DNA of 64,000 nt from Bacillus pseudomycoides. GTDB lineage: Bacteria; Bacillota; Bacilli; Bacillales; Bacillaceae_G. A program made the translations under genes and the position numbers. Below the pieces are notes generated by a model, which did not search any database, was not told where the DNA came from, and was given only the letters and a program-made list of their open reading frames with translations. Location: the NCBI RefSeq assembly GCF_002582035.1, contig NZ_NUQE01000039.1, positions 155,463-219,462 of the forward strand. Direction: 5' to 3'. Below are positions 1 through 9,192 of this stretch, piece after piece. The stretch's first letter is position 1, and the number at the start of each line of letters is the position of its first letter.

Positions 1-1890
1 TATCAAAAATTATATTCCTTAACAGAAGAGTTATTTAAAATGAATCAAAAATTAAAAAAATCGAAGCAAGAGCTGAAAGATACTGTTCATGAACTGCAAG
101 GAGGAATCTTTAAATTTATTAAAGTAGATACGCACTTTATACATACGATGTGTGATGGACAATTTTATTATCAAAACGGATTTTATTCTGAACAAGTGGT
201 AGGAAAAAGTTTACGTACTATCGATCCTTCCATTATCCCTTCCCATCTCGTTCCTCAATTACTGAAGTATTATGTACAAGCATGGGAAGGGAATGAAGTT
301 ATATTTGAAATCCCCTGGCCAGATGATGAAACCATTGCTCTAATCGCACTTAGGCCAATTAAGCAAAATGGAAAAGTGATTGAAGTTGTTGGTTCTGCAA
401 TTGATATTACAGAGAGAAAAAAAGTGGAGTGTGAATTAAAAACGACCACAGAATTACTGGAATCATTTGTAAATAACAACATAGATGCGATTGTCATCTC
501 TGATCGAGAAGGACATATTTTACAAGTTAATAAAGCTTTTGAAACGATATTTGGTTGGTCAATACAAGAAGTTATCGGTAAAAAATTTCCTTCTATACCT
601 AATTTTTTAATGGATGAATCTATAGAAATCGTTCGAAATATTCTGTCTGGAAAATCTACAATTACTAGGTTAGAAACCATTAGACAACGAAAAAATGGGG
701 ATTTAATTGATGTAAGTATGACAATTTCACCTGTTCTAGATGTAAGGGGGAATATAATGGCTCTCTCTGCAATATGTAGGGACATTTCCGAAAGAAAACA
801 AGCAGAAAAAGAACGACAACAATTATATCAACAATTGCAAGAAAGTGAATTGAAATATCGCGTCCTATTTGAACAGGCAGCGGATGCGGTATACGTAGTA
901 GGATTGGATAAAAATCGAACTCCCACTCAATTTATTGAAGTAAATACGATTGGGTGTGAAAGGTTTAATTTAAGTAGAGATGAAATTGTTAGTACGCTAT
1001 TTTTTGATCTTGTTTCTACGGATTCCTCCCTTATAAAAAGATTAATAGAAAAAATTAAAAAAGGGGAAGATTCTTTCACTCTGCAAGACGAATATGTTTT
1101 TCCTACAGGAAAGAAAATAACGACCGAATTTAGTATTCGTGTATTCAAGTTGAATGGAAAAGAAGTTTTCTTAAGTATTTCTCGAGATATTACCGAACGA
1201 ATAAAGACGGAAGAATTATTAAGAAAATCCGAAAAGCTTGCTGTTGTAGGCCAATTAGCTACAGCAATAGCTCATGAAATTAGAAACCCTTTAACTGCAA
1301 TGAAAGGATTTATGCAATTATTAAAAACAGCGGAAAATGAAAAGAATCATCACTATATAAATATAGTATCATCAGAAATTGATCGAATTGAAAGCATTAC
1401 GAATGAATTTATGGCAATAGCCAAACCACAGGCGGTGAAAATTCAGCCTAATGATATAAGTATGTTAATGAATCAAGTTGTCATGTTACTAGAGCCCCAA
1501 GCAATCATGAATAATATACAAATGAAGACAGAAGTTATGTCTAATATTCCAATGATACTTTGTGAAGGGAATCAATTAAAACAAGTATTCGTTAATATCT
1601 TAAAAAATGCAATTGAATCTATGCCCACGGGAGGAGAAATTGTAATTCAAATGAATAGAGCTGGCGATAATCAAATAAATATTCGATTTATTGATCAAGG
1701 ATGCGGGATTCCTCAAGAGCGTATAGCATACCTTGGAGAACCCTTTTATAGCATTAAAGAAGAGGGGATTGGCTTAGGATTAATGATTTGTTACAAAATT
1801 ATCGAAATGCATCAAGGCAAGATATGTATTGAAAGTGAAGTGAATAGAGGAACAACGATAGATGTTACTCTCCCCATCTGTAAATTATAA
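1..1890 (+). CDS. PAS-domain sensor histidine kinase (5' end outside window)
   Basis: Signal-sensing histidine kinase that should autophosphorylate and pass phosphate to a response regulator not present here. The frame is open from base 1 through the first ATG at 40, so the true start probably lies upstream. Three PAS-like segments are visible, each ending in the 'DITERK/DISERK' signature. They are followed by an H-box 'AIAHEIRNPL' (around residue 411 from ATG 40) and an HATPase domain with 'DQGCGIP' and 'EGIGLGLM' ATP-lid motifs. No membrane segment is seen in the visible part, so it looks cytoplasmic. The layout resembles the KinA/KinB-type orphan kinases of the B. cereus group that feed sporulation, but that role is inference. 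Confidence 0.9.
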   Translation, partial: YQKLYSLTEELFKMNQKLKKSKQELKDTVHELQGGIFKFIKVDTHFIHTMCDGQFYYQNGFYSEQVVGKSLRTIDPSIIPSHLVPQLLKYYVQAWEGNEVIFEIPWPDDETIALIALRPIKQNGKVIEVVGSAIDITERKKVECELKTTTELLESFVNNNIDAIVISDREGHILQVNKAFETIFGWSIQEVIGKKFPSIPNFLMDESIEIVRNILSGKSTITRLETIRQRKNGDLIDVSMTISPVLDVRGNIMALSAICRDISERKQAEKERQQLYQQLQESELKYRVLFEQAADAVYVVGLDKNRTPTQFIEVNTIGCERFNLSRDEIVSTLFFDLVSTDSSLIKRLIEKIKKGEDSFTLQDEYVFPTGKKITTEFSIRVFKLNGKEVFLSISRDITERIKTEELLRKSEKLAVVGQLATAIAHEIRNPLTAMKGFMQLLKTAENEKNHHYINIVSSEIDRIESITNEFMAIAKPQAVKIQPNDISMLMNQVVMLLEPQAIMNNIQMKTEVMSNIPMILCEGNQLKQVFVNILKNAIESMPTGGEIVIQMNRAGDNQINIRFIDQGCGIPQERIAYLGEPFYSIKEEGIGLGLMICYKIIEMHQGKICIESEVNRGTTIDVTLPICKL

Positions 1891-1934
1891 AACAAATGTT
1901 GTTAAATTTTAAAAAGGATACAAGATTATCTTAG

Positions 1935-2049
1935 CTTGATAGGCATGGAGGAAGCGCCACGTGCCCATCAAGTTACAATTTTGCAGCACCCCAGAACGAA
2001 ATTTTAGATATTCTTGTAACAAAGAAGCTCATTTTATCGTTTTGGAGTG
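1935..2049. repeat. Two imperfect inverted repeats
   Basis: The first is CTTGATAGGCATG (1935-1947) facing CGTGCCCATCAAG (1960-1972), 11 of 13 positions paired. The second pairs 1987-2007 with 2028-2049 (CACCCCAGAACGA against TCGTTTTGGAGTG). No ORF or T-run follows, so they look like dispersed palindromic elements or relics of an insertion rather than terminators. Confidence 0.4.
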
Positions 2050-2111
2050 TTTTTCTTTTTTAGCTTGCTGGTGATGAGGTAAAAGCGGCTTAGTTAGAAA
2101 AAATAAAACAA

Positions 2112-2457
2112 TTATAGCTTCGTAACTTTCCAAATCACCCCTGTGTTCGGGATAACACGTTCCTTAATTCCAGGTGATTTATAGATTCCGAAATCGGTAA
2201 TATACATTTCATTTTGCTTTCCAAAAGTAACGTCAATGGGTCTTTCTAAACCGCCACCACCTGTTGTAAAAGCAGCAAACCCTGTTTTGTTGATTGCAAA
2301 CGTCATGATTTACCCCGTTTCAATGTTGATTCTAGATACACGATGCCCTACTTTTGGTGTAGGTTTAGCGCCTGTCGTATCAGGTGCTTCACTCCCAAAT
2401 TCAGCAATAAAAGCCTCTCCAATAGGCCTGAAAGAAGGGGCATAATTGAAATTGTAT
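2112..2457 (-). pseudogene. Decayed sugar-dehydrogenase/NHL-type beta-propeller gene fragment
   Basis: Two adjacent pieces of one reading frame survive. The upstream piece contains 'RPIGEAFIAEFGSEAP' and 'GHRVSRINIETG', then a TAA. The frame continues with 'MTFAINKTGFAAFTTGG' and 'LERPIDVTFGKQNEMYITD'. The text resembles the beta-propeller of secreted glucose/sorbosone dehydrogenase-like proteins. The 5' part of the gene is missing, a frame disruption lies near 2457 and the internal TAA splits the rest, so no functional product is expected. The family assignment is from pattern recognition only. Confidence 0.55.
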
Positions 2458-2633
2458 CAGTACGATACATCGTATCCCCCCTTAGAAAAAGCTTCTATTT
2501 TTAATTATTCATAGAGGAGTAGTCTTCATTCCAAGTGATCGAAAAGCATGACTAATAGGTAATATTGCATAAAACATAAGGCAATGAATAGTATAGGAAG
2601 TGGCAAATGGGATATGTTGAGGGGGGGATTTCA

Positions 2634-3206
2634 ATGAAACGGTTTGTTCGTTATTGGTGTAAACCGATGATAGAGACAGGTTCAAATTCTCTACATGTAA
2701 GAAAGGTGGCCCTTGCAACCCAATTGGTAATTACAGCCTTATTGAGTACATTTGCTGCCATGTTTCAATCAGCAGGGGGCATTATGCCGGGGATAGGATT
2801 TCTGATTAGTTGTCTAGCGACATTACCCATTTTTTTAGTCACTTACTTTTCTATCCGTCAAGGAATCCTTTCTTATATCCTTACAATTTTCCTCTTATTT
2901 ATTATCCAGCCGAGTGAACTCATTATATTTCCGTTTACAACAGGTTTATTAGGTGTAGCGCTGAGTGTGGCTTTTTTACAATTGAAGAGAAGAATTGCGG
3001 TTGTTTCTTTTTCAGCAGCATGTTTACTGGTGGGGATTATGATAAATCTGTACGTATTCCGTTTTCCAGTTTTAGGTCCTACGGTTGATACAACTATGGA
3101 TCCAAAGGTTATTGCATTAATATTTATATTAAGTTTTCTTTACTGTTGGATCTTCGCAGAGCTTTGTAGAATGTTCATAAATAGGTTGTGTCATGTATTG
3201 TCTTAG
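2634..3206 (+). CDS. Multi-pass membrane protein of unknown function
   Basis: A 190-residue integral membrane protein with about six hydrophobic segments separated by short charged loops. I start it at the ATG at 2634 because a GAGGGGGGG ribosome-binding site lies just upstream; an in-frame upstream ATG at 2607 lacks one. The alternation of small-residue-rich helices (near 'GIMPGIGFLIS' and 'FTTGLLGVALS') recalls ECF-type substrate-binding subunits, but no specific motif is recognised. It stands alone and is followed by a strong intrinsic terminator, so it is probably a monocistronic gene. Confidence 0.7.
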   Translation: MKRFVRYWCKPMIETGSNSLHVRKVALATQLVITALLSTFAAMFQSAGGIMPGIGFLISCLATLPIFLVTYFSIRQGILSYILTIFLLFIIQPSELIIFPFTTGLLGVALSVAFLQLKRRIAVVSFSAACLLVGIMINLYVFRFPVLGPTVDTTMDPKVIALIFILSFLYCWIFAELCRMFINRLCHVLS

Positions 3207-3252
3207 GAATTGGGTGGAAATCTTTTCAAATGAATAAGCGTTGTAATAGCCT

Positions 3253-3285
3253 AAAAAATCCCTTCAAAAATCTGAAGGGATTTTT
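3253..3285. terminator. Intrinsic terminator between convergent genes
   Basis: AAAAAATCCCTTC and GAAGGGATTTTT form a GC-capped stem with A and T runs on both sides, so it can end both the rightward membrane-protein gene and the leftward phosphoesterase gene. Confidence 0.85.
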
Positions 3286-3326
3286 CATTCACGTAATCAG
3301 TGTTATCGGTAATTCCTTATTAGGGG

Positions 3327-4226
3327 TTAGTTCTTGCCTACTCCATTATGAAACGGTGTTTTTTTTGTCAGCACGAGCTCTGTAGTAATTGGTAAATGAT
3401 CAGATGCAAGAGTGTCTATGACTTCCCCAGTACGAATTTTGACATCTTCAGAAGTAAAAATATAATCGATGCGACTTGTTGGTTTATCTGCAGGAATAGT
3501 ATAGTCCTCATTTTGACCGAGTTCGGCAAATGCGTCTTTATATTGTGCAGTCATCTTCAGAATTTCCGCGCTTTCAGGGACGGCATTGAAGTCTCCCGCA
3601 AAGATTTTTGTTCCTTCTTTTTGTTTTGCGATGTCGAGTATTTCTCTTATCTGCAGATCCCTTTGTTCTGCTCTTCTATGATCAAGATGAGTGTTGTAGA
3701 AATGAATGTGGTTTCCTTTCACGTTAATCACAGTTTCCAAAAGACCGCGCTGTTCTGTCGGATTTACTGGATATGGAATATTAGTGAGCAGATGATTTTG
3801 GGAAGAAAGGATAGGATATTTGCTTAACACGGCCGTTCCATATTGCCGGCGGTGTTCTCCTTCCTGTAAAGGGTCATAGTCAAGATTTGCAGCATATGCA
3901 TAGTGCATTCCTAAATAATTTGCCAACCATTTTGCTTGATCTTCGAAATTACTGCGCTTCGAAAAATGATTATCTACTTCTTGCAAACCGATAATATCAG
4001 CATTCGATTGTTTAATAACTTCTGCAATTCTTTTCAAGTCCAAAATAGCATCTGTACCTTCTCCGTGATGAATATTATAAGACATAACTTTAATTCCAAC
4101 CTCATTGCCTCTTTCAAATACAGGCGGTTCTGCCGCAAATGCTTTACTATTGGATGAGAACATAGGAATCATGGACAGCAATAAAATAAAAGCAAAAATA
4201 AATGATTTCTTAAACAAGTCTAACAC
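3327..4226 (-). CDS. Secreted endonuclease/exonuclease/phosphatase-family hydrolase
   Basis: A 299-residue exported metal-dependent phosphodiesterase. The N-terminus has a charged stretch, a hydrophobic core and an 'AFAAEP' cleavage region typical of a Sec signal peptide. The EEP catalytic set is complete: 'SYNIHHG' (Asn), 'GLQEVD' (metal-binding Glu), 'NTHLDHR' (His), 'AGDFNAVP' (Asp/Asn) and 'ASDHLPI' (Asp-His pair). Family members include DNase I, sphingomyelinases and inositol phosphatases, so the substrate cannot be fixed. It lacks the long beta-hairpin region of B. cereus sphingomyelinase, and an extracellular nuclease or phosphoesterase is the likelier reading. Monocistronic. Confidence 0.88.
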   Translation of the reverse strand: MLDLFKKSFIFAFILLLSMIPMFSSNSKAFAAEPPVFERGNEVGIKVMSYNIHHGEGTDAILDLKRIAEVIKQSNADIIGLQEVDNHFSKRSNFEDQAKWLANYLGMHYAYAANLDYDPLQEGEHRRQYGTAVLSKYPILSSQNHLLTNIPYPVNPTEQRGLLETVINVKGNHIHFYNTHLDHRRAEQRDLQIREILDIAKQKEGTKIFAGDFNAVPESAEILKMTAQYKDAFAELGQNEDYTIPADKPTSRIDYIFTSEDVKIRTGEVIDTLASDHLPITTELVLTKKTPFHNGVGKN

Positions 4227-4574
4227 CCTCTCAAAGTTTTCTACTAAATTACTTTTAAAGAATAAAATATTTTTATTGTTGAAATATTAGAATTTTGTAA
4301 AAGTTTTGTAAAAACCCCTTGAACTTGAGAGACTGAAAAACTCAAATGTAAACAAAAACAATAAAAATAGCATTCGAAATAGTAGTGCTGTTAACAATCT
4401 CTGCTGTCACGTATAAATTGAATGTGTAATTTAGATATTAATTTATATATTAAAAAGTAATAATAATTAGAAAAATTATGTTAAAATAGTTATAAGATTA
4501 TGAAGATAATTATTCAACAAACGAGCAGGATCGATAAATAAGTAGTATTGGTTATTGAGGGAGTATAGGTGTAT
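4227..4574. other. AT-rich gene-free stretch
   Basis: Carries the upstream region of the leftward phosphoesterase gene and then very AT-rich sequence with no credible reading frame, followed directly by the Nudix remnant at 4575. Confidence 0.5.
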
Positions 4575-4652
4575 ATGAAAAGAGTAGATGTTGCATATGT
4601 ACTTCTCATCGATAAAAATGACGGAACAATAAGAAAACTACTGTTTAGATAG
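4575..4652 (+). pseudogene. N-terminal remnant of a Nudix hydrolase
   Basis: A 25-codon frame beginning 'MKRVDVAYVLLIDKNDG' and ending in TAG. The sequence is typical of the first beta strand of B. cereus Nudix hydrolases ('RVDVAYVL...'). The glycine-rich Nudix box and everything after it are absent. A decent ribosome-binding site (GAGGGAG, 4557-4563) is retained, suggesting recent decay. Assignment rests on a short match. Confidence 0.4.
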
Positions 4653-4698
4653 ATTTCACTAGAGTAATCCTTATGAAATAAAATGGGGGAGTTAATAG

Positions 4699-5274
4699 AT
4701 GCAATCTGAAAGTATAGAACACTATTTCCAAACATTAAAACAGCAACGACATTGTTTTTTTCAAAAAGTACAATTTATTTCAAATGATAAACTATGGGAG
4801 CAAAAAGAAGGAAAATGGTCTATCGGTGAGCATATATATCATCTTTATTTAATTTTAAGAATGGTTAAAGTTGCAACAAGATTTTCTTTTGTTCTTATTC
4901 CGTATGCAAAAATGAGAAGGAAGAAAGCATTTGCTAATCAAATACATGATATTTATGCAGAATATAAAGAAAAGCATGGAAGAGGAATGAAAGCGCCTTT
5001 CATTTTAGTGCCACCGAAAAAAGTGCTTCATACTATGGATAAAGAAGAGTTAAAGAGATTGTTGTTAAATGAAACGGATAAATTGAGAGAGTTAGTTATA
5101 AATATTGAAGAAGATATTGCTGGACATATTGTGTTTTTTGATCCAATGGCCAACTATCCTAACTTAATTCAGGCTATTCAGCTTTTAGCAATACATGAAG
5201 AACATCATTATAAAATTATCGAAAAATATTATAGCGACATGATTAATGAATCTAATGTTAAAGATAAGAACTAG
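4699..5274 (+). CDS. DinB/YfiT-like putative metal-dependent hydrolase
   Basis: A 191-residue, mostly helical protein of the DinB superfamily, whose four-helix bundle usually binds a divalent metal through three histidines. Candidate ligands are visible in 'SIGEHIYHLYL' (around residue 50) and 'IHEEHHYKI' near the C-terminus. The spacing fits the family. Known members include bacillithiol S-transferases and thiol-dependent hydrolases, so a role in thiol chemistry is possible but not shown. The start ATG is preceded by GGGGGAG at 7 nt. No operon partner is seen. Confidence 0.75.
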   Translation: MQSESIEHYFQTLKQQRHCFFQKVQFISNDKLWEQKEGKWSIGEHIYHLYLILRMVKVATRFSFVLIPYAKMRRKKAFANQIHDIYAEYKEKHGRGMKAPFILVPPKKVLHTMDKEELKRLLLNETDKLRELVINIEEDIAGHIVFFDPMANYPNLIQAIQLLAIHEEHHYKIIEKYYSDMINESNVKDKN

Positions 5275-5332
5275 ATAATATTATTATTACGGATATTTGA
5301 AAAGGAAAATGTTGTAGTTTATTCAGCTATTC

Positions 5333-5394
5333 GCGGGCAGTGAGCCTACATCTCAAGATTCAGAGAGAAGCGAAGAAGATAGGTGAGAGATAAA
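5333..5394. repeat. Degenerate copy of a B. cereus-type palindromic repeat
   Basis: Matches the reverse complement of the repeat at 12797-12891: GCGGGCAGTGAG, then CTCAAGATT, then AAGCGAAGAAGATAGGTG in the same order. The right-hand stem arm is lost, so it is an older copy. Confidence 0.6.
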
Positions 5395-5574
5395 AAACTC
5401 TTCACTGATGAAAGTATTCCAAAAATAATAAAGATACTAGTTCGCCGGTTTACCCTGCTACAGAAAGATGAGACGAAAATATATTTTAGTTGAATTCTTA
5501 AATTGATTGGTATGGGAGACTTGTAGGTAATATTATATTTTTCAGAATTAAGACTATGTCTAAAAGAGAGAAGT

Positions 5575-6018
5575 TTGTCTCTTTTGAGTAAGATTCAGCA
5601 AATTAATAATGAATCTGATGAAAACGTAACGAATTTATCTCACCTTCATGAACAAGCAAATTCCATATCAGGAATCGTCAAGACTATTCAAGATATTGCT
5701 TCACAAACAAATATGTTGGCTTTAAATGCAGCAATTGAGGCGGCACGAGCTGGAGAGTATGGTAGAGGATTTGGTGTCGTCGCTAAGGAAGTACGGAGCC
5801 TTTCTGATAAAGTTTCACTTTCCATTAGTGAGGTTAAAAACACTGTTGAAGGCATTACGTTAGAAATTAATCGAATGTCAAAACGTATCGAGGCTGTTTC
5901 GGCAAGTGTGAAAGAAGGGAAAATGTTGATTGATGAAACAGTTAATGAATTTGAATCTATTTTTGAATCGGCAAGTTCTCTAGATCGACAGGCTAAGCAA
6001 TTCGTAGACATTTTATAA
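5575..6018 (+). pseudogene. Methyl-accepting chemotaxis protein signalling-domain fragment
   Basis: The 147 codons encode the cytoplasmic hairpin tip of a chemoreceptor, including '[15 protein letters not shown]' and '[15 protein letters not shown]', the contact site for CheA/CheW. There is no sensor, transmembrane or HAMP region upstream, only noncoding sequence, and the only start is a TTG at 5575 with a weak purine-rich stretch ahead. Full receptors are 400 residues or more, so this is most likely a 5'-truncated relic. A soluble mini-receptor that still contacts CheA is possible. Confidence 0.6.
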
Positions 6019-6492
6019 CGGGTTTTGATCTGATAAGTAATTGAACGAAGATTTATTCTGGTGCCATGATGGTATTGATTTAACTCGTATTTCTAGTGTA
6101 TGTAAGCATTTCTTTGCGAATGAAGTAAAATAATGTTACAAAAATTGTAAAATATAAAATGAGACTGAGCGATAGGTTCATAGAATACGAGAAGAACTAA
6201 GGGATAGAACCTCTTAGCTCTTCTTCGTAAAAGGGGACACCAATAGTAATTGTAATAGTTCAATATTTTTACAATAACGGATGAGAACTATTTGTCTTTT
6301 TTTGATTATTAAACTTGTAATGAGGTATAATACAATATGGTAAATAAATCGACTTCTTCAATGCATATTGTTTGTCGATAATGTGAAATATAACGAACTT
6401 TTTATATTTAGTTTGAAAAAGTGTTGAAGAAGTAGCATATTTCATATTACTATTTTTATGTAGATTCAAAGCTGAAAGAGAGTGAAAGAAGT
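6019..6492. other. Intergenic region with one weak hairpin
   Basis: No credible gene. An imperfect inverted repeat (GAAGAACTAAG at 6191-6201 against CTTAGCTCTTCTTC near 6213-6226) is the only structure. The last 100 bases are AT-rich and presumably hold the promoter of the YebC-family gene. Confidence 0.4.
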
Positions 6493-7212
6493 ATGGGCCG
6501 TAAATGGAATAATATTAAAGACAAGAAAGCGTCAAAAGATGCAAATACAAGTCGCGTCTATGCAAAATTTGGACGTGAAATTTATGTAGCAGCAAAACAA
6601 GGTGAACCAGATCCAGAATCCAATCAAACTTTAAGAGTTGTACTTGAGCGTGCAAAAACGTACAGCGTACCGAAAACAATTATTGATCGTGCGATTGAAA
6701 AAGCAAAAGGTGGTTCAGAAGAAAGCTATGACGAACTTCGTTATGAAGGCTTCGGACCAAATGGATCAATGGTAATTGTAGATACATTAACAAATAACGT
6801 AAATCGTACTGCAGCAGATGTGCGTGCTGCGTTTAGTAAAAACGCTGGTAACATGGGCGTAAATGGATCTGTAGCATATATGTTTGATGCAACGGCTGTT
6901 ATCGGTCTTGAAGGTAAAACAGCTGATGAAGCACTTGAACTCTTAATGGAAGCAGATGTAGATGTGCGTGATATTTTAGAAGAAGAGGAATCTGTTATCG
7001 TTTATGCGGATCCTGACCAGTTCCATGCTGTGCAAGAGGTATTCAAAAATGCTGGTATAACTGAATTTACAGTTGCAGAACTAACAATGCTTGCACAAAA
7101 TGAAGTAACACTTTCAGAAGATGCACAAGTGAAATTTGAAAAAATGATTGATGCATTAGAAGATTTAGAAGATGTTCAGCAAGTGTACCACAATGTTGAT
7201 TTAGGTGAATAA
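6493..7212 (+). CDS. yeeI: YebC/PmpR-family transcription or translation factor
   Basis: A 239-residue cytoplasmic protein of the YebC family, the shorter YeeI-like branch of Bacillus. The diagnostic N-terminus '[17 protein letters not shown]' and the segments '[18 protein letters not shown]' and '[17 protein letters not shown]' are present. Family members were described as DNA-binding regulators (PmpR). More recent work links YebC proteins to relief of ribosome stalling at proline runs, so either role is possible. The length is normal and the gene is complete. It is monocistronic with a strong terminator downstream. Confidence 0.93.
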   Translation: MGRKWNNIKDKKASKDANTSRVYAKFGREIYVAAKQGEPDPESNQTLRVVLERAKTYSVPKTIIDRAIEKAKGGSEESYDELRYEGFGPNGSMVIVDTLTNNVNRTAADVRAAFSKNAGNMGVNGSVAYMFDATAVIGLEGKTADEALELLMEADVDVRDILEEEESVIVYADPDQFHAVQEVFKNAGITEFTVAELTMLAQNEVTLSEDAQVKFEKMIDALEDLEDVQQVYHNVDLGE

Positions 7213-7218
7213 TATAGG

Positions 7219-7260
7219 AAAGCAGACCTTTGTTTTGTAGCAAAGGTCTGCTTTTTTTTA
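7219..7260 (+). terminator. Intrinsic terminator after the YebC-family gene
   Basis: A perfect 12-13 bp stem (AAGCAGACCTTTG / CAAAGGTCTGCTT) is followed by a T-run, starting 7 nt after the stop codon. Confidence 0.92.
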
Positions 7261-7361
7261 GAGTGTTCATTGAAATTTAAAAGATAAAATCAAAAGAAAT
7301 AAAAAAGTATGTAATAAAGGCTTATAATAAATAAAGATGGATTAAAAAGGAGTGTAGTAGA

Positions 7362-8594
7362 ATGAAACAAGAAATTATAGAGCGCTTTACAAAATATGTT
7401 CAGGTGGATACACAATCTGATGCAGAAAGCCATACTATACCATCAACACCGGGCCAAATTGAGTTTGCAAAGCAACTAGTAGAAGAGTTAAAGACGATTG
7501 GATTATCAGAAGTAACGATGGATGAGAATAGCTACGTAATGGCAACGCTTCCTGCTAATACGGACAAGCAGGCTCCTGTGATCGGTTTTTTAGCTCATTT
7601 GGATACAGCTACAGATTTTACAGGGAAAAATGTTAAGCCACAAATTCATGAAAACTTTGATGGTAAGGCAATTACGTTAAATAAGGAACTGGGTGTTGTT
7701 TTAACACCAGAGTTATTCCCAGAGCTCCCGTCTTACCAAGGGCATACATTAATTACAACTGATGGGACAACACTGCTTGGAGCAGATGACAAAGCAGGAA
7801 TTACAGAAATTATGACAGCAATGAATTATTTATTACATAATCCACAAATTAAACATGGGAAAATTAGAGTCGCATTTACGCCTGATGAAGAGATTGGTCG
7901 CGGTCCATCCCACTTTGATGTAGAAGCTTTCGGAGCTTCATTTGCTTATACAATGGATGGAGGCCCACTAGGTGGATTAGAATATGAAAGCTTTAACGCT
8001 GCTGGTGCTAAGCTAATTTTTAAAGGGAATAGCACTCATCCTGGTACAGCTAAAAATAAAATGGTTAATGCAACCAAATTGGCAATGGAATTCCATAGAC
8101 AAATACCAGTAGAAGAAGCGCCAGAACATACAGAGGGATATGAAGGCTTCTACCATCTTATTTCTCTAAATGGTGATGTTGAGCGAAGTCAATCTAACTA
8201 TATTATTCGTGATTTTGACCGTGATCATTTTAATGCTAGAAAAGAGAATATAACAGTTATCACAAAACAGATGCAAGAGAAGTATGGTGAGGAAAATATC
8301 ATTCTTGAAATGAATGATCAGTATTACAATATGCTTGAAAAAATTGAACCAGTAAAAGAAATTGTTGATATTGCTTATGAAGCAATGAAAAATCTAGATA
8401 TCGAGCCGAATATCCAACCAATTCGCGGTGGAACTGACGGTTCGCAGTTATCTTATATGGGTCTGCCGACACCAAATATTTTTACGGGCGGAGAAAACTA
8501 CCACGGTAAATTTGAATATATTTCTGTAGATAATATGGAAAAAGCCGTTCAAGTTATTATCGAAATCGCACGGTTATTTGAAGAAAAAGCTTAA
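7362..8594 (+). CDS. pepT: Peptidase T (tripeptidase)
   Basis: Cytoplasmic di-zinc aminopeptidase of the M20B family that removes the N-terminal residue from tripeptides. At 410 residues it has the family length. The metal and catalytic residues are all present: 'FLAHLDTA' (His and Asp), 'LGADDKAG' (bridging Asp), 'TPDEEIG' (catalytic Glu pair), 'YTMDGG' (Asp) and '[10 protein letters not shown]' (His) near the C-terminus. The start at 7362 has AAGGAG at a good distance. It is monocistronic, with a terminator directly after the stop. Confidence 0.96.
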   Translation: MKQEIIERFTKYVQVDTQSDAESHTIPSTPGQIEFAKQLVEELKTIGLSEVTMDENSYVMATLPANTDKQAPVIGFLAHLDTATDFTGKNVKPQIHENFDGKAITLNKELGVVLTPELFPELPSYQGHTLITTDGTTLLGADDKAGITEIMTAMNYLLHNPQIKHGKIRVAFTPDEEIGRGPSHFDVEAFGASFAYTMDGGPLGGLEYESFNAAGAKLIFKGNSTHPGTAKNKMVNATKLAMEFHRQIPVEEAPEHTEGYEGFYHLISLNGDVERSQSNYIIRDFDRDHFNARKENITVITKQMQEKYGEENIILEMNDQYYNMLEKIEPVKEIVDIAYEAMKNLDIEPNIQPIRGGTDGSQLSYMGLPTPNIFTGGENYHGKFEYISVDNMEKAVQVIIEIARLFEEKA

Positions 8595-8597
8595 AAG

Positions 8598-8638
8598 AAA
8601 GAAACCCGGATAACGCTGTTCTTATTCGGGTTTCTTTC
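8598..8638. terminator. Intrinsic terminator between pepT and adaB
   Basis: AAAGAAACCCGGATAA pairs with TTATTCGGGTTTCTTT; a T-rich tail on each strand lets it serve both converging genes. Confidence 0.88.
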
Positions 8639-8678
8639 TTTTATATAACTCGAGTATTTCTTTTATTAGTATTTTTAT

Positions 8679-9191
8679 TTACTTTTCATGCATTAGCAGC
8701 TGCTTCTTCATTTCTAAGCCGCCTCTAAATCCAGTTAATTTTCCATTTTTTCCAATGACGCGGTGACAAGGAATTACAATTAAAACGGGATTAGTTCCGA
8801 TTGCGGTACCTACTGCACGTACTGATTTTGGTTTTTGGATTAACTCTGCAATATCTGAATATGAATAAGTTTGTCCATAAGGAATATCACATAATGCATT
8901 CCAAACTGTTAATTGAAATGGTGTTCCGATGATATGAATAGGACATGAAAAAGTCGTACGTTGTCCTTTCAAATACTCTATTAATTCATCAACATATGAT
9001 TGTAATTTTTGTTCATCTTGTACAAAAGTATATTGCGGTAATCGTTTTTTAGCCCAATTTGATAACTCTTCAAAGGCTTGATTTGGGGATCCTACATAAC
9101 ATAGTCCTTTTGAGGTGGCAGCAATATACATACTCCATTTTCCGTAAATAAATAATGTCCAATAGATCGTTTGATTTGTTTTTGATGCCAT
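8679..9191 (-). CDS. adaB: Methylated-DNA--protein-cysteine methyltransferase
   Basis: Repairs O6-methylguanine by irreversible transfer of the alkyl group to its own cysteine. The active-site motif 'VIPCHRVIG' is intact, as is the DNA-binding segment 'SDIAELIQKPKSVRAVGTA' with the arginine finger. 170 residues. Its ATG begins 2 nt beyond the adaA stop codon, so the two are translationally coupled, as in the B. subtilis adaA-adaB operon. Expression is therefore expected to be controlled by methylated AdaA. Confidence 0.95.
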   Translation of the reverse strand: MASKTNQTIYWTLFIYGKWSMYIAATSKGLCYVGSPNQAFEELSNWAKKRLPQYTFVQDEQKLQSYVDELIEYLKGQRTTFSCPIHIIGTPFQLTVWNALCDIPYGQTYSYSDIAELIQKPKSVRAVGTAIGTNPVLIVIPCHRVIGKNGKLTGFRGGLEMKKQLLMHEK

Positions 9192-9192
9192 T

